Below, in pieces: positions 26,266-39,773 of a stretch of DNA of 64,000 nucleotides. A model generated the notes under the pieces. The model was not told the origin of the DNA, searched no databases, and worked only from the letters and a program-made list of their open reading frames with translations. Where the stretch lies: NCBI RefSeq assembly GCF_009671065.1, contig NZ_CP046027.1, positions 1,488,001 to 1,552,000 of the forward strand, written 5' to 3'. Positions within the stretch are counted from its first letter, which is position 1. Every line of letters starts with the position of its first letter. The stretch comes from Neisseria brasiliensis (lineage in GTDB: Bacteria; Pseudomonadota; Gammaproteobacteria; Burkholderiales; Neisseriaceae). The position numbers and the translations under genes were made by a program.

Positions 26266-26674
26266 CTTTAATTTTAATATAAAAATTTGTTTCTGTGTGG
26301 GGGTTTAATTTCAAGTTGGCAGGGAAGAATGATGAAATAGTGTCACGTTGAATGAACTAATATACGGATTGTGCTTCTAAACTAGAGTATTTATATGACA
26401 ATTATATTTCTTAAGAGATAGTGTATTTATGTAATAGTCATGCATTTAAAATAAGATTATCGGTTATTATTGCGGTTAATCAGATGTAATTATGCATAAT
26501 GCAACCCGTTTGTAATTTGGGTAAACCGATTATCAGATTTTCATTAGAAAAATAATCAGCTGAATTAATATAGTGTTGAAAAGTAAGTATCTGGTATATT
26601 AAGGTAAATGAATATGTCATTATTCATCCTGCTTTATTCAAAACAAATTAGCCATCTGAATAAGAGAGCATACA
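26266..26674. other. AT-rich intergenic region
   Basis: About 410 bases between the queF leader and the broken efflux gene. It must hold the queF promoter. I see no ORF, DUS hairpin or RNA structure in it. Confidence 0.45.
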
Positions 26675-27787
26675 ATGAGTTTTTCACAAGTCGAATTAGT
26701 TAATGCGTTGCGCTTGTTGTCAGGCCGACTACACGGGGCAAAACAGACAATCAATTGTTGTTGGCCAATTTGGTGGTGCAAGGTAGCTGGACTTTTGATT
26801 TCTGGGGTAAAAAACCGTGAGCAATTGACCTCAATTTTAGGCCAGCGTCAGGCTGTGTTATATGAAGCACATCAGGCGCGGATTGCCTTAGCGCATGCGG
26901 TAGCGGCGCAATATTTTGCTTGGTAGGCCTTGGCGGAACAGCAGGCGTTGATTGAGCAGCGTATGGCTTTATCCGACAAAATGTTGCAATTGGTTAAGCG
27001 TCGGATTGGTGCGAAATTGATGCCGTCTGAATCGGTTTATCCGATTGAAATGGCGCAACAAAAATTGGAGTTGGAAAAGCTGACCTTAGCGCAACAGCAG
27101 CTGAAAGTGCGCCACAGCTTGGCTGCATTAACCGGTACCACGCCGATGGGTTTAGCCGTTTCTGCGCCGGAAAAGCTGGCAAATGCACCGGTGTTGCCGG
27201 TGGGTAAATTGCATGCCGATTTATTGGCAGTACGTCCGGATGTGGCGGCGCAAAAAGCCCTGTTAAGCGCGCGCCTGCATAAGGTTAAATCAACTGAAGC
27301 TGAGTTTTATCCGAATATTGAATTGAAAGTATTGGCCGGTTTAGGTCATATTGATGCGTTTAATGTGGTGCGGAACAAAGCCTCTGGTATGTTAGGCGTC
27401 GTGCCGGCGCTGAATCTGCCGATTTTCACTTCCGGTGCCTTGCAATCCCGTTTGGCTGGTAAGCGCGCGCAATACAATGAGCAGGTGGCTGTGTATGATC
27501 AGGCGGTTTTAAACGCCATGCGCGCATCGGCCGATGCCATTGTAGATTATCAAAGTTTGCAAGCGCAAAAGCCGGTATGGGAGAGAATGCTGAAAACCTC
27601 GGAGAAATCAGTACGCGCAGCGCAAGGGCGTGTGAAAGCAGGTTTGGAAAATGGTTTGTCGGTGTTGAAGCAGCAGGATGAGGCTGTTCAATTAAGAATG
27701 AATCAGGCTCAGCAACAGGCGCAATTGTTGACGGCATGGAGTAATGTGCATATGCAATTGGGTGGCGGCTTTAGAAGCAGTAAATAA
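26675..27787 (+). pseudogene. Outer-membrane efflux factor (TolC/OMF type), decayed
   Basis: The sequence encodes most of an OMF-family channel (ALTGTTPMGLAVSAPEKLANAP; RPDVAAQKALLSARLHKVKSTEAEFYPNIEL; APSADAIVDYQ-like C-terminal helices). It is broken: TAG at 26924-26926 interrupts the frame between AVAAQYFAW and ALAEQQALI. Near 26800-26820 an extra A in a run of six shifts the frame, because WTFDFWGK continues as NREQLTSILG in another frame. The N-terminal lipoprotein signal and about 100 residues are missing. It is probably the outer-membrane partner of the downstream EmrA-type protein. Confidence 0.85.
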
Positions 27788-27805
27788 ATGTATAAGTTTC
27801 AAGTG

Positions 27806-27840
27806 TTCAGACGGCCTTAAAAAGGCCGTCTGAATTTTTA
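27806..27840 (+). terminator. DUS terminator after the OMF pseudogene
   Basis: TTCAGACGGCC, short spacer, GGCCGTCTGAA, then T-rich sequence. Confidence 0.75.
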
Positions 27841-28059
27841 TTCTTAAAAACAAAGTAGTAAAAGAATTGTCGTTTTGTATTGAAAGAATGTTTGAAGATA
27901 ACACCAATACAAAAAGTAACTTGATTGAGTATGGCGCCAGATTATAAAATACTGAACCTATTTGGCTTATTTAATATCATTTAAATCAAATCATAAGCAA
28001 TTGCTATTTAACATAAATATAAATAGTTCACGTTTTTGACATCGGGATTAAGTACACTC

Positions 28060-29264
28060 ATGGATCACCAGCAAGACAATAATCAAACGCCAAATCCACC
28101 TCCTGCGCAAGCTATCTCGAACACGCATGATCATCGGACACGCAATCTGACGATTATTACCTTATTTTTTATTGTGTTGGCCTTGGGTGCGGCATTGGTG
28201 TATTTCTTGATGCTGCAAAAAGAGGAGGCTACAGACGAGGCTTATGTCGCCGGCCATTTGGTGCAGATTACCCCGCAGGTGAATGGTACCGTGCGTAAGG
28301 TGATGGTTGATGATACCGATGTGGTCAAAAAAGGTGATGTGCTGGTTTCCTTGGATGGCACCGATTTCCAATTGGCTTATGATCGTGCACAAAATGAATT
28401 GATTCAAGCGATTCGTCAAAACAAGCAGCAAACGGCAAGCAATTCGCAAGTGCAGGCAGAAGTTTTGTTGCGTAAGGCTGAATTAGCCAAAGCTCAGTCG
28501 GATTTAGGCCGACGCGAGGCATTGGCGGGAACGGATGCCATTTCAGGAGAAGAATTGAGTCACGCACGGGCGGCTGTGGTTCAGGCGCAAGCGGCATTAA
28601 AGGCGGTAGAAGCACAAGAAGCGGCTGCTCAAGCGGCTTTGGGAAATAATATTCCATTGCGTCAACAACCGGCGGTTCAGACGGCTGTCAGCCATATTAA
28701 AGATGCTTGGCTGAATCTGCAGCGTACACAAATCCGTTCTCCTATGGCCGGACAAATTGCTAAACGGAGCATTCAAGTGGGGGGCAGCGTATTCAACAAG
28801 GTGCAGCATTAATGGCGGTGGTGCCGTTACACAATTTGTGGGTCGATGCAAATTTTAAAGAATCGCAATTGCGTAAAATGAAAATCGGCCAGCCGGTGCA
28901 AATGGTGACCGATTTGTATGGTGATAAAGTTGTCTATCATGGGAAAGTAATGGGCTTGTCTGCAGGGACAGGCAACGCATTTGCATTACAACCTACTCAA
29001 AATTCAGCCGATAGTTGGACTAAAGTGGCACAACGTGTGCCGGTTCGAATCAGTTTAGATGAAAAAGAATTGGCGGCCAATCCATTACGAGTCGGCTTAT
29101 CGATGACGGTAACAGTAGACATTTCTTCTGCGGGGACCGGTAAAAATATGGCAGCGACTGCGGAGCGAAACACAACTTTGCCGGAAGCAGATAGTATAGA
29201 TTGGGCTGCTGCAGATGCTTTGATTGAGCAGATTTTTGAAAAATATGCGAAGTGGTATTTATAG
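28060..29264 (+). pseudogene. EmrA/FarA-type membrane fusion protein, frameshifted
   Basis: The N-terminal 250 codons encode a single membrane anchor (IITLFFIVLALGAALVYFL), the lipoyl segment EATDEAYVAGHLVQITPQVNG, a long coiled-coil hairpin and the return lipoyl part RSPMAGQIAKRSIQVGGSV. There the frame ends (NKVQH stop). The continuation LMAVVPLHNLWVDANFKE, highly typical of EmrA, lies in the next frame from 28812. Loss of one base near 28790 explains this. The family links an MFS pump such as EmrB/FarB to an outer-membrane channel. No pump gene follows here; thrB comes next on the other strand. Confidence 0.85.
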
Positions 29265-29295
29265 AGGCCGTCTGAATATTCAGACGGCCTTTTAA
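29265..29295. terminator. DUS terminator between the emrA-like gene and thrB
   Basis: AGGCCGTCTGAATATTCAGACGGCCT is a nearly loop-free DUS inverted pair between convergent genes. Confidence 0.8.
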
Positions 29296-30216
29296 TTATG
29301 CATTTAGATTCAACAATAAATCGCGGAAAGCGTTTGGGTCTTTAATGAAAGTCATTTCTCCAGATTGTGGGAAATGGAAATCCAATAAGCGTGATACCCA
29401 AAAGCGAATGCATCCTGCACGTTGGGCAATTGGGAAGTAAGCACGTTCTTCATCAGATAATGGCCGTATGCTTTCGTAACCTTTAATAAAGGCATCACGT
29501 AAAGATACATCCAAATGATTATCGGCTGCTCGTGCCCAATCGTTTACCGCAATTGCTAAGTCATACATAAAGTTACCGTTGCAGGCATAATAAAAATCAA
29601 TAAAGCCGGCAACCTGTTCACCATCCAGCAAAACATTATCTTTGAACAAATCAGCATGAATGATGCCGGAAGGTAGGTGATGGCCTAAATTTTGATCTAA
29701 AAAAGCGATTTCCTGTTGCAATAACTGTGCATCTTCGTTACTTAAAACGGGTAAGAGCTGAGTGCAGGCTTCATGCCACCAGCGATCATAACGCGGGTTT
29801 TCCATCGTTAACGGAAAGTCTTGGCCGGCTAAATGCATCTTCGCCAGCATCGCGCCAGTATTAAAACATTGAGCTTCCGTCGCCCAGCTGGTGTCGGAGC
29901 CTTTCAAGCAAGTTACCAAGCAAGCCGGTTTGCCAACTAAAGTAGAATCTAATTTACCGTCTTTACGAATAATCGGAGCTGGGCAGGCAACACCGTTATT
30001 GCTTAAATGTAAATTCAATTGTAGGAAAAAAGGCAATTCTTCTTGTTTGAGTACTTCAAATATAGTTAATACATATCGCCCTGTTGTGGTAGTTAAAAAA
30101 TAATTGCTGTTGGTAATTCCTTGGGCGATACCTTGCAAAGAAATAAAATCACCTAAATCATATTGAGTGAGAAACGCACGCATCTCATCATCTGAAACAC
30201 TCGTATAGACCGACAT
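29296..30216 (-). CDS. thrB: Homoserine kinase ThrB (aminoglycoside-phosphotransferase fold)
   Basis: This 306-residue protein of the APH/choline-kinase fold is the kind of homoserine kinase used by Neisseria and many pseudomonads for threonine synthesis. Seen are [11 protein letters not shown] near residue 31, the catalytic loop [17 protein letters not shown] (about residues 182-198) and [24 protein letters not shown], the metal-binding segment. The ATG at 30216 ([11 protein letters not shown]) is preferred over a TTG two codons upstream. No other thr genes are adjacent. Confidence 0.92.
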   Translation of the reverse strand: MSVYTSVSDDEMRAFLTQYDLGDFISLQGIAQGITNSNYFLTTTTGRYVLTIFEVLKQEELPFFLQLNLHLSNNGVACPAPIIRKDGKLDSTLVGKPACLVTCLKGSDTSWATEAQCFNTGAMLAKMHLAGQDFPLTMENPRYDRWWHEACTQLLPVLSNEDAQLLQQEIAFLDQNLGHHLPSGIIHADLFKDNVLLDGEQVAGFIDFYYACNGNFMYDLAIAVNDWARAADNHLDVSLRDAFIKGYESIRPLSDEERAYFPIAQRAGCIRFWVSRLLDFHFPQSGEMTFIKDPNAFRDLLLNLNA

Positions 30217-30343
30217 AATCAAAAGCCTGATGGATAAAAAAGATAAAAGTAGCCTGAATCATACCAAAAAATTCCCTATATAAGCATCAAGGCCGTCTGA
30301 AAGCTGTGGCTTCTGATAGAAATATGTCGTAAAAAGACAAGTT

Positions 30344-30380
30344 AAAAGCCGTCTGAAAAATTTCATTTCAGACGGCTTTT
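30344..30380. terminator. DUS hairpin upstream of thrB
   Basis: AAAAGCCGTCTGAAA and TTTCAGACGGCTTTT lie between the thrB start and the rRNA promoters. It may insulate the rRNA operon from upstream transcription. Confidence 0.6.
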
Positions 30381-30497
30381 GCATATAGGGGAATAAGTTT
30401 GGGTAGTTGGAGTAGTTTTTTACAAATTAGTTGAAATTAAATTTGATTGTAAAACAGCGATTTGTTGGACTTTGTAGAAATTTGTTGTTTGTTGGAG

Positions 30498-30526
30498 TTG
30501 ACGGTTTTGGGGGAGAGGGGTATAGT
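30498..30526 (+). promoter_or_regulatory. rRNA operon promoter P1
   Basis: TTGACG (30498-30503), 17-bp spacer, TATAGT (30521-30526), followed by TCGGTTCTT. It is the upstream one of two similar promoters in tandem. Confidence 0.65.
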
Positions 30527-30614
30527 TCGGTTCTTCGCTGCTGACGCAGTGGCGAAACGAACTTATAATTATAGCACGGTTGATTTGATTTTTCGATGAA
30601 TTTTGAAAAAAGAG

Positions 30615-30642
30615 TTGACAAGCAGTTTGAGTGATGTATAAT
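30615..30642 (+). promoter_or_regulatory. rRNA operon promoter P2 with boxA
   Basis: TTGACA (30615-30620), 16-bp spacer, TATAAT (30637-30642), followed by the same TCGGTTCTT as P1 and then the boxA-like TGCTCTTTAACA at 30651-30662, an antitermination signal of rRNA operons. Confidence 0.85.
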
Positions 30643-30787
30643 TCGGTTCTTGCTCTTTAACAAACAGATTACCGATAAGTGTGAGTGCGACAAGCCTCAC
30701 ACTGCGACAAAAACAGACAAGATGTAGATTTATCTATACTTTGTCAGTTTCTTTGAAGCAGACCAGAAGTTAAATAAGTTAGAGATT

Positions 30788-32331
<1,544 letters not shown>

Positions 32332-32455
32332 GAGAAAAGAAGAGGCTTCTCGCATTCACACTTATCGGTAAACTGTAGAAGATGCAAAAGATATTGAGAG
32401 ATTGAAAAAGAACGGTTTAAAAGCTGAACTTAAACGATTTCAAAATAACGACCTT

Positions 32456-32532
<77 letters not shown>

Positions 32533-32543
32533 CAACTCATACT

Positions 32544-32619
32544 GGGGGCATAGCTCAGTTGGTAGAGCACCTGCTTTGCAAGCAGGGGGTCATCGGTTCG
32601 ATCCCGTTTGCCTCCACCA
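32544..32619 (+). tRNA. tRNA-Ala (anticodon TGC)
   Basis: A 76-base cloverleaf with acceptor GGGGGCA/TGCCTCC, anticodon loop TTTGCAA and encoded CCA, 11 bp after tRNA-Ile. Confidence 0.97.
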
Positions 32620-32703
32620 CACACTTCCCAAATCAAAGTCAGTTGGCAGAAGTTAAATAAAAAAGCGCTTAGCGCTGATTTTTTGTTTAACGACTGAAAA
32701 AGC

Positions 32704-32791
32704 TTGACTGCAAAAAGAAGGCTGATATAATGGCCAGCTCATTTTGATTTGCGAAGTCAATAGCAATATTGAAAAGCATCGATCTTTAACA
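32704..32791 (+). promoter_or_regulatory. Candidate internal promoter and boxA before 23S
   Basis: TTGACT (32704-32709), 16-bp spacer, TATAAT (32726-32731) lie between tRNA-Ala and 23S. A boxA-like GATCTTTAACAA follows at 32781-32792. The boxA is normal for the spacer; the near-consensus promoter is not usually described there. Confidence 0.5.
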
Positions 32792-33043
32792 AATTGGAAA
32801 GCCGAAATCAACAAACAAAGACAATGTTGATTTACTTTGACAATTAGCTATTTGCAAATGGCTGATTGTTGTGAAGAAGTAAATCACAGTATTTGGGTGA
32901 TGATTGTATCGACTTAACCCTGAAACACAAAAGGCAGGGTTAAGACACAACAAAGCAGTAAGCTTTATCAAAGTAAAAACATCTAGTTCCACTACTTGTC
33001 AACGGTAGTGCGGATTAAGTCAAAGAGGTTCTTGAAATGATAG

Positions 33044-35934
<2,891 letters not shown>

Positions 35935-36055
35935 TATCATTTGAAGAACTTCAAAGATAAAAGCTTACTGATGATTCAGTCATCACCAACAGTTGATTAA
36001 AGAATAAATAAGTGCAGGAGACTGCATAACGGCTTACCGATTTGTACAGTTTAAG

Positions 36056-36169
36056 TTTGGCGGCCATAGCGAGTTGGTCCCACGCCTTCCCATCCCGAAC
36101 AGGACCGTGAAACGACTCAGCGCCGATGATAGTGTGGTTCTTCCATGTGAAAGTAGGTCACTGCCAAAC
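36056..36169 (+). rRNA. rrf: 5S ribosomal RNA
   Basis: It begins TTTGGCGGCCATAGCG and ends CACTGCCAAAC, with the CCCATCCCGAACAGG segment and a closing stem TTTGGC/GCCAAA. About 114 bases. Confidence 0.95.
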
Positions 36170-36178
36170 ACCCATTCC

Positions 36179-36210
36179 GAAGCCTCTGATGAATGTCAGA
36201 GGCTTCTTTA
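36179..36210 (+). terminator. rRNA operon terminator
   Basis: GAAGCCTCTGA, six-base loop, TCAGAGGCTTC, then TTTA, ten bases after 5S. Confidence 0.9.
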
Positions 36211-36346
36211 CGTTTGATACAACTGTAACTAAGTAAAAGCGTGGTCATGATGAAACAGTCATGAAATAATCAGTAGATAATATTTGCATTATTAATATTG
36301 AGTAAATATAATCTACGATACTATCAACACATTCAGGAGAAAACGC

Positions 36347-36643
36347 ATGAATCCGATGAAGAAAATCATCTTCTACGCACTGACCACTTTAGTTGCTTCT
36401 GTCTCTGCTGCCGCAGTGAATGTCAACACCGCCTCCGAAAGCGAACTGACGGCACTGCCGGGTGTAGGCCCTGCCAAAGCCAAAGCGATTGTAGAGTATC
36501 GCAAACAGCATGGTAGCTTTAAGACCTTGGACGAACTGAAAAACGTCAAAGGCATTGGTGAAGGAATCTTCTCGAAATTAAAGAATGAAGCCACTGTCGC
36601 TGCGCCGGCTAAGAAAGCTGCTCAGCCTGCTGTTAAGAAGTAG
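36347..36643 (+). CDS. comE: ComE-type DNA-binding competence protein (ComEA-like, helix-hairpin-helix)
   Basis: This 98-residue exported protein has a signal peptide (KKIIFYALTTLVASVSAAA), a tandem helix-hairpin-helix unit (LPGVGPAKAKAIVEYR and VKGIGEGIFSKL) and a Lys/Ala-rich tail. In Neisseria this periplasmic protein binds incoming DNA during transformation, and its gene is known to sit behind rRNA operons in several copies. Its place 178 bp after the 5S gene agrees with that. AGGAGA lies nine bases before the ATG. Confidence 0.95.
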   Translation: MNPMKKIIFYALTTLVASVSAAAVNVNTASESELTALPGVGPAKAKAIVEYRKQHGSFKTLDELKNVKGIGEGIFSKLKNEATVAAPAKKAAQPAVKK

Positions 36644-36672
36644 CAGCAGGCTGGCTTATGAGAAAGAAGGAC

Positions 36673-36710
36673 GCCGTCTGAAATACTTATTGGGTTCAGA
36701 CGGCTTTTTG
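36673..36710 (+). terminator. DUS terminator of comE
   Basis: GCCGTCTGAA, 12-base spacer, TTCAGACGGC, then TTTTT, 30 bp after the comE stop. Confidence 0.82.
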
Positions 36711-37024
36711 TTTGTTTTTTAGCAGGTTAATTTTGAGATAAAATATAAAATAAGCTATATCTGATGAATTATCTTAATGAATCATTTAAAAACGACAAAT
36801 CGATTAAATATAATAACAGTCGTTACCACTAAGGTGTCTTGAAAATATTATTAGAATAAAATTCTAAATAATTATAAAAATTAGAAAATTATATAACTAT
36901 ACAGGCTTGAAAATTAGTCTTTTGATATAAAATTGCAATATATAAATTTTAATGCTTGTTTAATTCATGTAAAGAAGGTAACCTATACATACTTAATGAA
37001 TAATAGAACAGAAAGTTTAATCTA
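36711..37024. other. AT-rich region upstream of aroG
   Basis: About 310 very AT-rich bases. They contain the short palindrome TTAGAAT-AAA-ATTCTAA (36851-36867) and must carry the aroG promoter. I see no leader peptide with clustered Phe, Tyr or Trp codons, so no attenuator is evident. Confidence 0.45.
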
Positions 37025-38068
37025 ATGAATCAACCACGCCAAACAGATGATGTCAGAATTAAAGCAGTAGCCGAATTATTGCCACCGATTGCCCATTTAT
37101 ATGAATTGCCGATTAGCGAAAAAGCTGCTGAATTGGTTCATCAAACCCGTCAAGAAATTGCTGATTTAGTACATGGTAAAGACAACCGTTTATTGGTTAT
37201 TATCGGCCCTTGTTCTATTCATGATACCAAAGCAGCCTTGGAATACGCTGAGCGCTTGTTGCCGTTACGCAAAAAATATGAAAAAGAATTATTGATTGTG
37301 ATGCGTGTATATTTTGAAAAACCGCGTACCACAGTCGGCTGGAAAGGCTTGATTAACGACCCTTATTTAGACGGTACTTTTGATATCAACTATGGCCTGC
37401 GTCAGGCACGCAGCTTACTGCTGACTTTAAATAATATGGGTATGCCGGCGTCAACCGAATTTCTAGACATGATTACGCCGCAATACTATGCCGACTTGAT
37501 TTCATGGGGCGCAATTGGTGCGCGTACCACAGAAAGCCAAGTTCACCGCGAATTATCGAGCGGCTTGTCTTGCCCAGTTGGCTTTAAAAATGGTACAGAT
37601 GGTAACTTGAAAATTGCCATTGATGCCATTGGTGCAGCGAGTCATCCGCATCACTTCTTGTCCGTAACCAAAACCGGTCATTCCGCCATTGTGCATACTG
37701 CGGGTAATCCCGATTGCCATGTGATTTTGCGCGGTGGTAAAGAGCCAAATTACAGCAATGAGCATGTGAAAGCGGCAGCAGAGCAGTTAACCCAAGCCGG
37801 TCAAACGCCAAAAGTGATGATTGATTTCAGCCATGCAAACAGCCGTAAAGACTATAAACGCCAAATGGAAGTGGCACAAGATGTTGCTCAGCAATTACGC
37901 GATGGTGAAAACAACATCATGGGCGTGATGGTGGAAAGCCACTTGATGGAGGGGCGTCAGGATAAGCCGGAAAACTACGGTCAAAGTATCACCGATGCTT
38001 GTATCGGTTGGGACAGCACCGAAGAATTATTGGCATTATTGGCAGAAGCCAATCGCTCTCGGGTATAA
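37025..38068 (+). CDS. aroG: 3-deoxy-7-phosphoheptulonate synthase (class I DAHP synthase)
   Basis: This 347-residue enzyme is the first of the shikimate pathway, joining phosphoenolpyruvate and erythrose 4-phosphate. Motifs: LLVIIGPCSIHD (about residues 56-67), RVYFEKPRTTVGWKGLINDP, GARTTESQVHRE and the metal-binding DFSHANSRKDY. Length is that of the AroG/F/H type (350). The N-terminal extension that binds a feedback amino acid is present. Which amino acid it senses cannot be told. It is monocistronic, with a DUS hairpin after it. Confidence 0.95.
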   Translation: MNQPRQTDDVRIKAVAELLPPIAHLYELPISEKAAELVHQTRQEIADLVHGKDNRLLVIIGPCSIHDTKAALEYAERLLPLRKKYEKELLIVMRVYFEKPRTTVGWKGLINDPYLDGTFDINYGLRQARSLLLTLNNMGMPASTEFLDMITPQYYADLISWGAIGARTTESQVHRELSSGLSCPVGFKNGTDGNLKIAIDAIGAASHPHHFLSVTKTGHSAIVHTAGNPDCHVILRGGKEPNYSNEHVKAAAEQLTQAGQTPKVMIDFSHANSRKDYKRQMEVAQDVAQQLRDGENNIMGVMVESHLMEGRQDKPENYGQSITDACIGWDSTEELLALLAEANRSRV

Positions 38069-38095
38069 TTGACTATCTGAATCCATACGGAATAT

Positions 38096-38131
38096 TTCAG
38101 ACGGCCTTGCAATATGCACAGGCCGTCTGAA
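38096..38131 (+). terminator. DUS hairpin after aroG
   Basis: TTCAGACGGCC and GGCCGTCTGAA with a 15-base spacer, between aroG and the next gene on the same strand. Confidence 0.65.
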
Positions 38132-38144
38132 ATATTTGTACATT

Positions 38145-39428
38145 ATGAAAAAGAAACTCACGCCCCAATTACAAAAAGTCCAAAAGCAGCTCGATATCAT
38201 TTCTACCGCGTTTAAGAAAAACATGGCTGCCGGCAATTATGCCCAAGCAGCGGCGGAGGCCATGCGTGCGCATAAGCTGATTCCGGCTTCCGTTACCCCC
38301 TTGAGCGATGCCGCTACAGCCGCCGTTAAGGGAGGCTTGTTTCAAGATGCGATCGTGTATGCGAAAAAGGCCATACAGCGCAATGCCGAACACATCAATT
38401 CCTACGATGCCTTGTCGCATGCGTATGGTGGCTTGGAAGATTGGGACAATGCCGCTATTTATGGCTTAAAAGCATTGCAATTGCGCGATCAAAAAGTCGC
38501 TGCGCAAACTGCACCTGAGCTGCCTTCGGTAACACCGAAAGCAGACGGTAAAAAAATCATCTCATTTTCATTGTTCGGCAACAGTTCGGCCTATATTGAA
38601 CCAGCAGTTCTGAATACTGAATTGGCTGCGGAAATCTATCCGAGTTGGGTGTGTCGCTTTTATGTTGATCAAAGAGTACCTGAATCTGCACGTCAACGCA
38701 TGGCGCAAAATGGTGCGGAGATTATTGAAGTCAACGGAGAACAAGCCCAATGGCCGGGCACTTTATGGCGTTTTCTGGCGATTGATGATCCGGAAGTGGC
38801 TTATGTGATTTTCCGTGATGCTGATTCGGTGATTTCGCAGCGCGAAGCGCAAGCCGTTGCAGAATGGATGGAAAGCGGGAAACTGTTTCACACCATTCGC
38901 GATGCAGGGACACATACAGAATTAATTTTGGCCGGATTATGGGGTGCAGTAGGGCAGGCTGTGCCCGATATGGCCGGAAAAATTCAAAACTATTTGCAGC
39001 AGCCGTTGGAATCCCGCCACTTTGCCGACCAATTTTTCCTGCGCGACCATATTTGGGCGTATGTGCGCCAAAGCGTGCATGGACATGACCGCATTTTTGG
39101 TTTTCATGGCGCACAAACATTCAGCGATACGCAAATGAAGGACTTTAAAAACAACCACATCGGTTGCGATGAGGGTAGCTCGCATTTTGAAGCTCCATAT
39201 CCCTTGCCTGATGGCAGCGCAGTGATTTGGAAACTATACAGTAAAGTTTCGCCTAAGCTACAAGCCGATGGCAGCATTCGAACCCTGCCACAAGAGCGGT
39301 TGGTGTGCAGCTATGAAACCACGGTGCAAAACGGCAAAATCAGCGGCTATGTGCCGCGCCGATACAGCAGAGGTTTCGCGCAAGGCTTGTCGCGCATGGT
39401 GGTGGTGCTGGTAGAAACAAAAGCATAG
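38145..39428 (+). CDS. TPR and glycosyltransferase-like protein of unknown role
   Basis: This 427-residue cytoplasmic protein has about three TPR-like helix pairs at the N-terminus (NYAQAAAEAMRAHKLIP; FQDAIVYAKKAIQRN; DNAAIYGLKALQL; residues 25-120). A C-terminal domain of about 280 residues begins KIISFSLFGNSSAYIEPAVLNTELAAEIYP. It then shows WRFLAIDDPEVAYVIFRDADS, a DxD-like motif, and HTIRDAG with ILAGLWGA. This pattern is known from hypothetical glycosyltransferase-fold proteins near polysaccharide loci. The start at 38145 (MKKKLTPQL) is chosen over a codon three positions upstream. No sugar genes adjoin it. The enzymatic role is inferred. Confidence 0.75.
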   Translation: MKKKLTPQLQKVQKQLDIISTAFKKNMAAGNYAQAAAEAMRAHKLIPASVTPLSDAATAAVKGGLFQDAIVYAKKAIQRNAEHINSYDALSHAYGGLEDWDNAAIYGLKALQLRDQKVAAQTAPELPSVTPKADGKKIISFSLFGNSSAYIEPAVLNTELAAEIYPSWVCRFYVDQRVPESARQRMAQNGAEIIEVNGEQAQWPGTLWRFLAIDDPEVAYVIFRDADSVISQREAQAVAEWMESGKLFHTIRDAGTHTELILAGLWGAVGQAVPDMAGKIQNYLQQPLESRHFADQFFLRDHIWAYVRQSVHGHDRIFGFHGAQTFSDTQMKDFKNNHIGCDEGSSHFEAPYPLPDGSAVIWKLYSKVSPKLQADGSIRTLPQERLVCSYETTVQNGKISGYVPRRYSRGFAQGLSRMVVVLVETKA

Positions 39429-39431
39429 GCT

Positions 39432-39526
39432 GAAGCCTTTGCAAAATTTTCATCATAATATGCCTGAGCTTTCTGCGGTTGGCTAACTTTGAACGGTACT
39501 CAAACCTCAAGTTTTTCAAAGGTTTC
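39432..39526. repeat. MITE-like repeat, copy 3 (shortened)
   Basis: A 95-bp relative of the repeats at 9262 and 22314: starts GAAGCCTTTGCAAAATTTTC and ends AGTTTTTCAAAGGTTTC, with part of the interior missing. It lies directly behind the stop codon of the TPR/glycosyltransferase-like gene. Confidence 0.7.
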
Positions 39527-39551
39527 AGGTTTATATTTAAGACGATATCCA

Positions 39552-39589
39552 AAGGCCGTCTGAAAAATACCCACAATTCAGACGGCCTA
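39552..39589 (+). terminator. DUS hairpin
   Basis: AAGGCCGTCTGAAA and TTCAGACGGCCT with a short spacer, in the gap before the terC leader. Confidence 0.65.
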
Positions 39590-39610
39590 ACAAATATTTT
39601 CAGTAAAACT

Positions 39611-39639
39611 TTGCCACGATGGTTTCAAACTGATAAACT
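39611..39639 (+). promoter_or_regulatory. Candidate promoter of the terC leader
   Basis: TTGCCA (39611-39616), 17-bp spacer, TAAACT (39634-39639). If used, transcription would begin near 39646 and give a leader of about 150 bases. Confidence 0.4.
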
Positions 39640-39664
39640 ATTCAAATCGTTATTTTGATAGAGG

Positions 39665-39724
39665 CATACACATTCCATGAAAGACGCAGAGCAGGATAGT
39701 TCGATATTACGTCCTTCGTGTATG
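39665..39724 (+). promoter_or_regulatory. Structured leader RNA upstream of terC
   Basis: Two nested stems close a loop: CATACAC (39665-39671) with GTGTATG (39718-39724), and AAAGACG (39680-39686) with CGTCCTT (39710-39716, one mismatch). A terminator follows at 39738. The arrangement of structure, terminator and then gene suggests transcription attenuation. TerC-family genes are often under Mn-sensing yybP-ykoY riboswitches, but the conserved GGGGAGTA and ACATCG parts of that class are absent here. Confidence 0.5.
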
Positions 39725-39737
39725 TCCCGTATTTGAA
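39678..39737 (+). CDS. Possible 19-codon leader peptide
   Basis: ATG at 39678 opens a frame encoding MKDAEQDSSILRPSCMSRI, with the TGA stop ending exactly one base before the terminator hairpin. AGAGG lies about 14 bases upstream, a rather long spacing. It overlaps the predicted stems, so ribosome movement could affect the fold. It may be chance; no homologue is known to me. Confidence 0.3.
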
Positions 39738-39773
39738 GCAGCCGGATGAATCTGATTCATCGGGCTGCTTTTT
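39738..39773 (+). terminator. Intrinsic terminator inside the terC leader
   Basis: GCAGCCGGATGAAT, CTG loop, ATTCATCGGGCTGC, then TTTTT, ending 24 bp before the terC start. No complete gene lies in front of it, so it ends either a short RNA or an attenuated terC transcript. Confidence 0.85.

Noticed and set aside
27426..27737. Antisense open frame within the OMF pseudogene
   Set aside because: It is a shadow of the decayed efflux gene, with no start signal or family resemblance.
39665..39773. yybP-ykoY manganese riboswitch before the TerC gene
   Set aside because: I looked for the conserved GGGGAGTA and ACATCG segments and did not find them, so I list only an unidentified structured leader.
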